Of a stretch of DNA of 64,000 nt, positions 57,530 through 64,000 are shown in pieces; position 1 is the first letter of the stretch; each line of letters starts with the position of its first letter. Both the position numbers and the translations under genes were made by a program. Below the pieces are notes generated by a model. That model saw only the letters and a program-made list of their open reading frames with translations. It was not told the DNA's origin and made no database searches. Source of the stretch: Candidatus Enterococcus myersii (lineage in GTDB: Bacteria; Bacillota; Bacilli; Lactobacillales; Enterococcaceae); NCBI RefSeq assembly GCF_017316025.1, contig NZ_JAFLVT010000001.1, positions 200,301 through 264,300 on the forward strand, given 5' to 3'.

Positions 57530-58178
57530 TTTTAATTTAATCGAAAAAGCAATTGAGATAGAAAATGCTACTTTTTTTTGTATCGAGGATGTAAAAGCTT
57601 TTGCTCATTTTGTTAAACTACTTTACAGTTATGATGAAACTAGCGAGCTTAAACTATTTGATAACAATCAAAAGAATTTAAAAATGACTGAAATAATGTT
57701 GATTACTGACGTACTTGGTTATGATATTAATTCGGCAGCCACACTAAAATTAATTTATGCAGACTTGGAGCTGCAATTGGGTGAAAAGCCAGAAGTGAAA
57801 TCAATGATTGATAAATTGACAGCTACAATCAGTGAATTGATTGGTTATGAATTGTTAGAGCATGAACTAGATTTAGAAGAAGATGAAATTACAGTTAACG
57901 AACTTTTTAAGGCGTTAGGTGTAAAAATTGAAACAAGAAGTGATACAATTTTTGAAAAGATGATAGAGATTATTCAAGTATACAAGTATCTTTCCAAGAA
58001 GAAATTATTAATCTTTTTGAATACATGTTCATATTTAACACATGATGAAGTTGATGAATTACAAGAGTATATTTCATTGAATAATGTGGACGTTTTTTTC
58101 GTTGAACCAAGAAAAATAGAAGATGTTAGACAATTTATTTTGGATGAAGATTTTTTCTTAACAGAAAAAGATGTGTAG
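57519..58178 (+). CDS. csn2: CRISPR adaptation protein Csn2
   Basis: A 219-residue Csn2, the ring-shaped DNA-end-binding protein that marks subtype II-A. It has an N-terminal [20 protein letters not shown], a middle region with [17 protein letters not shown], and a late helical part ([20 protein letters not shown]) matching the family. I chose ATG at 57519 (MKFNFN) over the upstream ATGs at 57507-57516 because family members begin at this point; the difference is 4 residues. The leader and array follow. Confidence 0.94.
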   Translation: MKFNFNLIEKAIEIENATFFCIEDVKAFAHFVKLLYSYDETSELKLFDNNQKNLKMTEIMLITDVLGYDINSAATLKLIYADLELQLGEKPEVKSMIDKLTATISELIGYELLEHELDLEEDEITVNELFKALGVKIETRSDTIFEKMIEIIQVYKYLSKKKLLIFLNTCSYLTHDEVDELQEYISLNNVDVFFVEPRKIEDVRQFILDEDFFLTEKDV

Positions 58179-58294
58179 TAATTCTTTGTTCTTTGAAAAT
58201 TAAATATATAAAATTTCAACAAAACGGAGATATTCTTTATTGAAGTCTTGCTATGGACTAGTAGCGCGATTACGAAACCCCAAAAATCTACGAG
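58179..58294 (+). promoter_or_regulatory. CRISPR leader
   Basis: The 116 nt between csn2 and the first repeat form the leader. The last bases, CTACGAG, match the anchor that guides Cas1-Cas2 in one group of type II-A systems. A possible promoter is TTTGTT (58185-58190), 16 bp, TATAAA (58207-58212); pre-crRNA would start near 58219. Confidence 0.8.
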
Positions 58295-59406
58295 GTTTTA
58301 GAGCTATGTTGTTTTGAATGTCTCCAAAACTATCTACATGTTTCATCAGTTTTACCGACTGTTTTAGAGCTATGTTGTTTTGAATGTCTCCAAAACATCA
58401 CTTTGCAACTTTTTTCCTTCACCTGAGTTTTAGAGCTATGTTGTTTTGAATGTCTCCAAAACAATAGAATTACCTTGAACATCTTGTCCCTCGTTTTAGA
58501 GCTATGTTGTTTTGAATGTCTCCAAAACGTTCTTTAGTTGCTTTAGCTTCCTCAACAAGTTTTAGAGCTATGTTGTTTTGAATGTCTCCAAAACTAACCT
58601 GTTTGATTTCATCTACTGTTACTGTTTTAGAGCTATGTTGTTTTGAATGTCTCCAAAACCTGTAGCGCCAGTATTAGGATCATGAATATGTTTTAGAGCT
58701 ATGTTGTTTTGAATGTCTCCAAAACCTTTAATCGTCATATTCAGTCACCTCAAAAGTTTTAGAGCTATGTTGTTTTGAATGTCTCCAAAACTCCTCCACA
58801 TTTCCACCAAACGAATTAACTGTTTTAGAGCTATGTTGTTTTGAATGTCTCCAAAACTGGCTAAAAAAGTTGAAGAAACAATTGAAGTTTTAGAGCTATG
58901 TTGTTTTGAATGTCTCCAAAACTTTTTGGTAGTTTTAACTACAAAAATGAGTGTTTTAGAGCTATGTTGTTTTGAATGTCTCCAAAACATGGAAAACCTC
59001 TTTTCAAGGATTGGGATGGTTTTAGAGCTATGTTGTTTTGAATGTCTCCAAAACTTTAACGAAGAAATCACAAGTTATTCATTGGTTTTAGAGCTATGTT
59101 GTTTTGAATGTCTCCAAAACTACCCTGGTCAATCAGTCAGATATTTAGGCGTTTTAGAGCTATGTTGTTTTGAATGTCTCCAAAACAGGTACTACAGCAG
59201 AAACCGTCCTTTCTTAGTTTTAGAGCTATGTTGTTTTGAATGTCTCCAAAACAATCCTTCGGTAAAACCTGACTATTGCCATGTTTTAGAGCTATGTTGT
59301 TTTGAATGTCTCCAAAACAAATTAATTTTTATTGATGCTTTAACTATCGTTTTAGAGCTATGTTGCAAGAACAGGCTTCTAGTGTGTTTTAGAGCTATGT
59401 TGTTTT
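58295..59406 (+). CRISPR. Type II-A CRISPR array, 16 intact repeats plus two truncated ones
   Basis: Sixteen identical 36-nt repeats start GTTTTAGAGCTATGTTG and end GTCTCCAAAAC, at 58295 and then about every 66 nt to 59283. The 16 full spacers are 30 nt, except two of 29 nt (58595-58623 and 58858-58886). The next repeat (59349-59365) keeps only its first 17 nt, then 20 nt of spacer (59366-59385), then a last partial repeat of 21 nt (59386-59406). The orientation is the same as cas9, matching the anti-repeat. No spacer decay is seen near the leader, so recent uptake is plausible. Confidence 0.98.
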
Positions 59407-59492
59407 CAGTTAGTTGTATTTTCTATTTCCCGATGTAATCTCTTTCATTAACTGATAAAATTGAGATAAGAGAAAGTAGAAAGAGGTTTACT

Positions 59493-60278
59493 ATGACACA
59501 ATTTAAAATTGCATTTTTTGATATTGATGGAACACTAGCTGACAATGAATTGCCCCATGAGATGGGAATTTTGCAAAGAATTCCAGCATCAGCTAAAGAA
59601 GCATTACGGCAACTAAAGCAAAATGGGATTGAGCCTGTCATTGCGTCAGGTCGAAATCATTTGATGCTGCGGGAATTTGCAGCAGAGTTGGGGGTAGAAA
59701 GTTTAGTTGCTTCTAATGGTACACAGGTTTTGTATAAAGGAGCAGAGCTAGCGCTTCATCCAATTGATCAGCAGACATTGAAAGCGACGATGGCGGAATT
59801 TGATCGGCAGAAAATTCGTTACATTATTGAAACACCGGAACGTTTTTTAGCAACAAGTATGGAAGTTGCGACAGAAGATGCTGCTGCAAAATATATTGAA
59901 TATGTTAAAGATATTCAAGAATTACCGCAAGATGTTATTCAGTTAATTGTCCGCATGGAAGATCGTAACTATCTCCAAGTGGAAAATAATTTACTGATAG
60001 CTGAAAAAGTGGCACCAGTCGTAATGGATGTTCACTTAGCTCAAGTTTCAAAGGCAACGGGTGTACATGAAATATTGGAAAAATTAAACATTCAACCAGA
60101 AGAAGCCTTGGCTTTTGGTGATGAGGAAAATGATTTGGCGATGTTTGATGCTGTCGGTTATCCGGTCGCGATGGGAAATGCCTGCCAAGCGCTAAAAGCA
60201 AAAGCGAAGTTTGTAACCAAAAGAGTCGGAGATGACGGGATTTGGCATGCATGTGAGATGCTAGGGCTAGTTAAATAA
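59493..60278 (+). CDS. Cof-type HAD phosphatase
   Basis: A 261-residue phosphatase with a C2 cap. Motif I is FFDIDGTLADNE (both Asp present), motif II the Ser in VIASGRN, motif III a Lys region before VHEILEKL, and motif IV FGDEENDLAMF with the paired Asp. Such proteins hydrolyse sugar phosphates or flavin precursors with loose specificity. The ATG follows AGAGG. It lies just after the CRISPR array but is not part of it. Confidence 0.9.
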   Translation: MTQFKIAFFDIDGTLADNELPHEMGILQRIPASAKEALRQLKQNGIEPVIASGRNHLMLREFAAELGVESLVASNGTQVLYKGAELALHPIDQQTLKATMAEFDRQKIRYIIETPERFLATSMEVATEDAAAKYIEYVKDIQELPQDVIQLIVRMEDRNYLQVENNLLIAEKVAPVVMDVHLAQVSKATGVHEILEKLNIQPEEALAFGDEENDLAMFDAVGYPVAMGNACQALKAKAKFVTKRVGDDGIWHACEMLGLVK

Positions 60279-60280
60279 AG

Positions 60281-60387
60281 AAAACACCTGCTTGAAGTTT
60301 ATGTTTTTTGTAGCTACCTCAAAAGTTAGACTAAGATCTAATCTTTAGCGGTCGCTACATTTAAGCATAAATATCAGCAGGTGTTTT
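60281..60387. repeat. 107-nt palindromic hairpin between convergent genes
   Basis: AAAACACCTGCT (60281-60292) is the exact inverted copy of AGCAGGTGTTTT (60376-60387). Inside, TTTATG/CATAAA, TGTAGC/GCTACA and TTAGA/TCTAA also pair, so the whole stretch folds into one long stem. It can act as a two-way terminator, but it is much longer than needed and may be a MITE-like insertion. Confidence 0.8.
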
Positions 60388-60392
60388 ATATT

Positions 60393-61232
60393 TTATTCAA
60401 ACTCTTCGTATTCGTTAGGATCTTGGTCGTTAATCCGACCGTCGGGCTTATTTAAAGCTGTAATTGCCGCGATCTCATTTGGCATTAAAGCAAAATCAAA
60501 AATATCAAGATTTAATCGTTGATGAATTAATGAACTTGCTTTGGGAATTGGGATGATCCCTCGTTCATAATGCCAACGTAAGATGATTTGACCGGCATTT
60601 TTATTGTATTTTTTCGCTAAATCTTGAATTAAGGGTTCTTTTAAAGAAGCGCTAGCCCGACCTAGCGGACTCCAAGCTTCCGTAATAATACCGCGTTTTT
60701 TATTTTCTGCGAGCATTTTTTCTTGTGTCCAATAAGGATGAAGCTCGATTTGATTAACTGCAGGTATCACTTGTGTATCTGCAATAATTTTGTCCAAATG
60801 CTCTGGCTCAAAATTGGAAACCCCGATGGAACGAACTAAGCCCATTTTTTGTGCGGTAACGAGTGCTTGCCAGGCTTCATGATAAAGCCCTCTTTTTGGT
60901 AAAGGCCAGTGAATTAGAAAAAGGTCAAAATAATCCAATCCCATCCGACGTAAGGACTCTTGAATTGACAATAAAGCATCTTCGTAATGATGATATTTTC
61001 CCGGCAACTTTGAAGTGACAAAAAATTCTCCTCTTGGTATACCAGAGCGTCTAATAGCTTCACCAACAATGCCCTCATTATCATAGTTTGTGGAAGTATC
61101 AAGCGCACGATAGCCATCACGAATGGCACTTAGAATTTGTTGCATGCCATGATCGCCACGAATTTTATACGTCCCAAAACCAAGAGCAGGAATATAATTT
61201 CCATCGTTTAAAACAAGATTTGGTACTGTCAT
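60393..61232 (-). CDS. Aldo/keto reductase
   Basis: A 279-residue NADPH-dependent reductase with the (beta/alpha)8 fold. The catalytic tetrad is complete: Asp45, Tyr50 (ALDTSTNY), Lys75 (VTSKLPG) and His108 (LIHWP). NADPH-binding segments include GVSNFEP and PIPKASS. It resembles the YvgN/2,5-diketogluconate reductase group that detoxifies aldehydes. AAGGAGG lies 8 nt before the ATG. Confidence 0.93.
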   Translation of the reverse strand: MTVPNLVLNDGNYIPALGFGTYKIRGDHGMQQILSAIRDGYRALDTSTNYDNEGIVGEAIRRSGIPRGEFFVTSKLPGKYHHYEDALLSIQESLRRMGLDYFDLFLIHWPLPKRGLYHEAWQALVTAQKMGLVRSIGVSNFEPEHLDKIIADTQVIPAVNQIELHPYWTQEKMLAENKKRGIITEAWSPLGRASASLKEPLIQDLAKKYNKNAGQIILRWHYERGIIPIPKASSLIHQRLNLDIFDFALMPNEIAAITALNKPDGRINDQDPNEYEEFE

Positions 61233-61345
61233 GATTTTTCCTCCTTAAAATGTGCTTTTTTTTAACTTACCACTAAATTGATTTTGAGTGAAATGATAGG
61301 TCGTGGCTGATTAATCTTTTATAGTCAAAGTGATCATCACTTTCC

Positions 61346-61374
61346 TTGTCATCTTTTTTAATAATCGTTACAAT
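61346..61374 (+). promoter_or_regulatory. Predicted promoter of the gene at 61418
   Basis: TTGTCA (61346-61351) and TACAAT (61369-61374), spaced by 17 bp, each one base from consensus. Confidence 0.75.
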
Positions 61375-61417
61375 TAGATTAGAAAAAAATGAGTGGAATG
61401 AAAGAGAGGGTGCGAAA

Positions 61418-62161
61418 ATGAAGAAGATATTTCTCTTGTTGGGAACGTTACTTGTGTTAGCAAGTGGTGCTTGCGGCTACTTTTTGTATCAAAATAAGCA
61501 GCTGTACCATGATTCACTCGCAGCTGCAGAGGCAGCGATTGAAAAAAAGGATTATCGTAATGCAGCGATTAACGTGGAACGGGCTCTTTTTCTTAAAAAA
61601 AATGATGAGGAGGCCCTGGCTTATAAAGCGCAGTTAGAACCTGCGCTGGCACTTAAAGGGCAAGATCTAGACGTTGATTTTGTGACCTCACAGAGTAAAA
61701 AGATTTTGCGCATCCCCAAAGGCTCCGCTGAATTAAAAGCACAGGCTAGAGCGATGCAAGAAAAAGTTGCAGAACTTCAGGAGGAGAAAAAGGCCTTTCA
61801 TAATAATCTGACAGAATTACAAGCAGCCTTGAGACAAAACGATTTGGTAAAAGCTGAAAGTGAATTGACAATTTTAAATAAAGCTTGTGATCAAGCAGCG
61901 CATTTGGTTACTATTTGCCAAGAACGCAATACCTTGGCTTTGGAATTTGAAACGGCAGTAGCTACAAAAGAAGAGTCATTGCAAAAAGAGTTGTTGGCGG
62001 CCAAAGAACTCTTGCTGGCTGGAGACTATCTTGCAGCTAAAGAGATTGTTGTGCCGATAGCGGAAATGAAGACCGTCAAAGGATTGACGAATGTTCAATT
62101 ACAAGCAAAGAAATTGCAGGGAATTATTCTTCAACAAGACAAAATTGAAAAGGCGATGTGA
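61418..62161 (+). CDS. Membrane-anchored helical protein of unknown function
   Basis: A 247-residue protein with an N-terminal helix (about residues 3-24), ending in GACGYFLYQNK. It resembles a lipoprotein signal but has no good lipobox, so it is probably an anchor. The rest is helical: two TPR-like stretches (AAEAAIEKKDYRNAAINVERAL; AKELLLAGDYLAAKEIVVPI) around a coiled coil. It faces outside. The ATG follows GAGAGGG. It has its own promoter and terminator. I do not recognise a family. Confidence 0.7.
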   Translation: MKKIFLLLGTLLVLASGACGYFLYQNKQLYHDSLAAAEAAIEKKDYRNAAINVERALFLKKNDEEALAYKAQLEPALALKGQDLDVDFVTSQSKKILRIPKGSAELKAQARAMQEKVAELQEEKKAFHNNLTELQAALRQNDLVKAESELTILNKACDQAAHLVTICQERNTLALEFETAVATKEESLQKELLAAKELLLAGDYLAAKEIVVPIAEMKTVKGLTNVQLQAKKLQGIILQQDKIEKAM

Positions 62162-62208
62162 GTATCTGTGATACTAGTCTATTTTATTTAAAATACTAGC
62201 CATCATGC

Positions 62209-62257
62209 AAAAATACAGTAACGACTGTTCTATGATTGTCGTTGCTGTATTTTTTTG
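62209..62257 (+). terminator. Terminator after the membrane-anchored helical gene
   Basis: AAAATACAGTAACGAC and GTCGTTGCTGTATTTT form a 16-bp stem with one G-T pair, then T-run. Confidence 0.92.
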
Positions 62258-62368
62258 TGATATTGAGTTGAAAAAAATCAGCGCCTGATTCATTTTTTAT
62301 TTGTAAAAGCGACGTAATGGAAAATTTAATTAGGGAAATCTCCTAGTGGTTTTCTTCACAATTCACGG

Positions 62369-62394
62369 TATAATGTCAGTGAGAATCATTCTCA
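62369..62394 (+). promoter_or_regulatory. Fur-box-type operator at the promoter of the DUF1858-DUF438 pair
   Basis: TATAAT (62369-62374) is followed at once by the perfect 15-bp palindrome TGAGAAT-C-ATTCTCA (62380-62394), the 7-1-7 form of Fur-family sites. It covers the expected start site, so the bound regulator would repress. No good -35 box is seen. Confidence 0.8.
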
Positions 62395-62417
62395 ATAGTC
62401 TGTGGAGATGGAATAAT

Positions 62418-62648
62418 TTGAAAGAACTTGATTTGACGCGCAGTCTTTTTGATGTGGTAACAGAGTATCCTGAAGTGAAAGCAATTATGGCAAAGCTTGG
62501 TTTTGCTGCGATTGAAAAACCGGGGATGCTACAAACTGCCGGTCGTTATATGACAATTGAAAAAGGTGCCCGCTTGAAAAAAATACCATTGTCGCAAATT
62601 ATTGCTGCTTTTGAAGCGGCAGGATTTACCGTGACAGGAGGAAAATAA
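62418..62648 (+). CDS. DUF1858-domain small protein
   Basis: A 76-residue protein that is almost entirely a DUF1858/ScdA-N-like domain: LTRSLFDVVTEYPEVKAIMAKLGF, then a helical end (PLSQIIAAFEAAGFTV). The family's later cysteines are not present. The start is TTG at 62418, about 9 nt after GGAGATGG; the upstream frame overlaps the operator and lacks a ribosome site. The next gene starts right after its stop, so the two are co-translated. In ScdA/RIC repair proteins a similar domain sits before a hemerythrin domain, as here. Confidence 0.85.
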   Translation: MKELDLTRSLFDVVTEYPEVKAIMAKLGFAAIEKPGMLQTAGRYMTIEKGARLKKIPLSQIIAAFEAAGFTVTGGK

Positions 62649-63977
62649 ATGGAACGTACACGCGCACAACGCCAAGAGCGAATTGTAGAAATTTTAGCTT
62701 TACTACATGAGGGTGGCTCCTTTGCAGAAGCCAAAGATTTGTTTAATCAAGAATTTGATGGAGTCGATGTAACGGAAATTATCGCGGCCGAAAAAGCATT
62801 GATTAAATCTGGTTTGAATCCAGCTGAAATACAACGATTATGCAATATTCATGCTGCTGTCTTTAAAGGGGCAATCAATGAGATTCATCGTTCTAATTTG
62901 GAGCATGAACAACCAGGACATCCCATTCACACGTTAAAATTGGAAAATCAGGTGTTGCAGTCTTTGCTGACAGATGAAGTGGATGAGCTATTAAAGAAAA
63001 TGAAAAAAGGTGATTGGTCAAACAAGGAGCGTTTATTGGCTGCTTTAGAAGATTTGGGTCAAATCGAAAAGCATTATGCTCGCAAAGAAACGTTGATTTT
63101 TAGCTATATGGAAAAATATGGCATCACTGCACCACCACAAGTTATGTGGGGGGTGGACGACCAAGTACGGGCAATGTTAAAAGATTTGATCCAGTACGCT
63201 GGCAGTGAAAAAGCGGCATTTAATCCTTTATCTGAAAAATGGCAAGCACTAAAAGAAGAAATCGAAGAAATGATTTTTAAAGAAGAAGAAATCATGGCGC
63301 CGATGACATTAGATGTTTTTAGTTTGAAGGACTGGGAAGAAATCGCCAAAGACAGCTTTGAGATTGGGTTTGCCTTTATTCCTGAGCCACTGGCTTTTAA
63401 AGCAAGTCAAAAGGCTTTGGCAGATGAACAAGATCAAAAACCAGCCCGCTTAGCTGCGATTGCGCAGGCCAAAGAGACAACAGCAGAAATTGCTGCAGGA
63501 TTAGCACACGATGCTATCACCCAAGAAACTCCAAGCAAACACTACGATTGGCAAGACCAAAGCTCAGCTGAAAATGTAGTTTTCCCCACCGGAAGTTTAA
63601 AACTAGAGCAGTTACTTGCAATCTTTGAAGTGCTACCAGTAGATTTAACTTTTGTAGACAAAGACGATCGGGTACGTTTTTATTCGGAAGGTCAAAAACG
63701 CGTCTTTCCACGAACCCGTTCAGTGATTGGTCGGGAAGTGGTAAATTGTCATCCTCCCAAAAGTATGCATGTTGTCGAACAGATTTTAAATGATTTTAAA
63801 AGTGGCACACGACAAACTGCCGATTTTTGGATTGATTTAAAAGAGCGAAAAATATACATTCGCTATTTTGCGTTACAAGATGAAGAAGGTAAATATATGG
63901 GATGTTTAGAAGTCACGCAAGATATTACTGAAATTCAAGCTATCAACGGGCAAAATCGTCTACTAGATCAAAAATAA
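62649..63977 (+). CDS. DUF438-hemerythrin-PAS protein
   Basis: A 442-residue cytosolic protein. Residues 15 to about 80 are DUF438, 80 to about 230 a hemerythrin-like HHE bundle (HEQPGHPIH, EKHYARKETLIF, EEEIMAPM supply His/Glu ligands), and about 320-430 a PAS domain with VDLTFVDKDDRVRFYSEGQ and the NCHPPKSMHVVEQI signature seen in this architecture. It would bind a di-iron centre and sense oxygen, NO or iron state; no output kinase or DNA-binding domain is present. AGGAGG lies before the ATG. The Fur-type box upstream ties it to iron. Confidence 0.88.
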   Translation: MERTRAQRQERIVEILALLHEGGSFAEAKDLFNQEFDGVDVTEIIAAEKALIKSGLNPAEIQRLCNIHAAVFKGAINEIHRSNLEHEQPGHPIHTLKLENQVLQSLLTDEVDELLKKMKKGDWSNKERLLAALEDLGQIEKHYARKETLIFSYMEKYGITAPPQVMWGVDDQVRAMLKDLIQYAGSEKAAFNPLSEKWQALKEEIEEMIFKEEEIMAPMTLDVFSLKDWEEIAKDSFEIGFAFIPEPLAFKASQKALADEQDQKPARLAAIAQAKETTAEIAAGLAHDAITQETPSKHYDWQDQSSAENVVFPTGSLKLEQLLAIFEVLPVDLTFVDKDDRVRFYSEGQKRVFPRTRSVIGREVVNCHPPKSMHVVEQILNDFKSGTRQTADFWIDLKERKIYIRYFALQDEEGKYMGCLEVTQDITEIQAINGQNRLLDQK

Positions 63978-64000
63978 TACTAAAAAACCTAGCGTAACTT

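Noticed and set aside
58745..59438. Long reading frames across the CRISPR array (both strands) with repeated LELCCFECLQN-like or FWRHSKQHSSKT-like peptides
   Set aside because: They are simply the repeat translated every 66 nt, a multiple of three. No ribosome site or natural composition.

Overview
The window looks like chromosomal DNA of a low-GC Gram-positive lactic acid bacterium, most likely an Enterococcaceae member. The evidence is AT-rich sequence with strong AGGAGG ribosome sites and frequent TTG/GTG starts, a sufCDSUB operon, MurT/GatD, a MleR-MleS-MleP malolactic module, a heterodimeric ABC multidrug exporter and a type II-A CRISPR-Cas locus. I cannot name the species from the sequence alone. 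Most of the window is intact housekeeping or transport sequence, with a few degraded spots: a frameshifted YxeA-like gene, an integrase tail and a relic CRISPR array. || Layout: 1-4.5 kb holds the end of a PTS EIICBA transporter, an EEP-family hydrolase, a HAD phosphatase and a YdcF-like protein. 4.6-9.7 kb is a Crp/Fnr regulator divergent from a phosphonate-type ABC transporter operon (phnD-C-E-E) ending in a metallophosphoesterase. 9.8-13.6 kb carries gatD/murT and ktrB. 14-22.4 kb is tdk-prfA-prmC-ywlC-glyA, an ABC exporter and upp, with DnaA boxes before ywlC. 22.5-26.2 kb has small genes, a YxeA pseudogene, tRNA-Thr, rodA, an ArsC/Spx-like gene and a GcvH-like gene. 26.2-29.2 kb is a T-box-controlled metNIQ operon. 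29.3-31.2 kb holds an isolated SUMT (cobA) plus hemC pair. 31.4-36.6 kb is the suf iron-sulfur assembly operon. || 36.7-37.1 kb is a scar: an integrase C-terminal fragment abutting what looks like a two-repeat type I-C CRISPR relic, then a short inverted repeat. 37.1-39.5 kb holds a DUF4767-like lipoprotein, a RibD-C/DHFR-like reductase and an alpha/beta hydrolase. 40-45.1 kb is a TetR regulator with tandem operators and two ABC half-exporters, the first with a very large extracellular insertion. 45.3-46.3 kb has a flavodoxin and a SAM-I-type riboswitch in front of an unrecognised small protein. 46.3-50 kb is the malolactic module. 50.2-52 kb has a membrane protein and a secreted coiled-coil protein. 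|| 52.2-59.4 kb is a complete type II-A CRISPR-Cas system: tracrRNA on the minus strand, cas9, cas1, cas2, csn2, a leader ending in CTACGAG, and an array of 16 intact repeats plus two truncated ones. With a TTG start, Cas9 is 1326 aa and retains all catalytic residues. Its C-terminal RxR motif aligns with the PAM-reading arginines of SpCas9, which predicts an NGG-type PAM. 59.5-64 kb holds a Cof-like phosphatase, a 107-nt palindromic hairpin, an aldo/keto reductase, a membrane-anchored helical protein and a Fur-box-controlled DUF1858 + DUF438/hemerythrin/PAS pair. The least explained items are the SAM-riboswitch small protein, the type I-C relic, the orphan HemC/SUMT pair, the exporter insertion and the Fur-box DUF438 pair.
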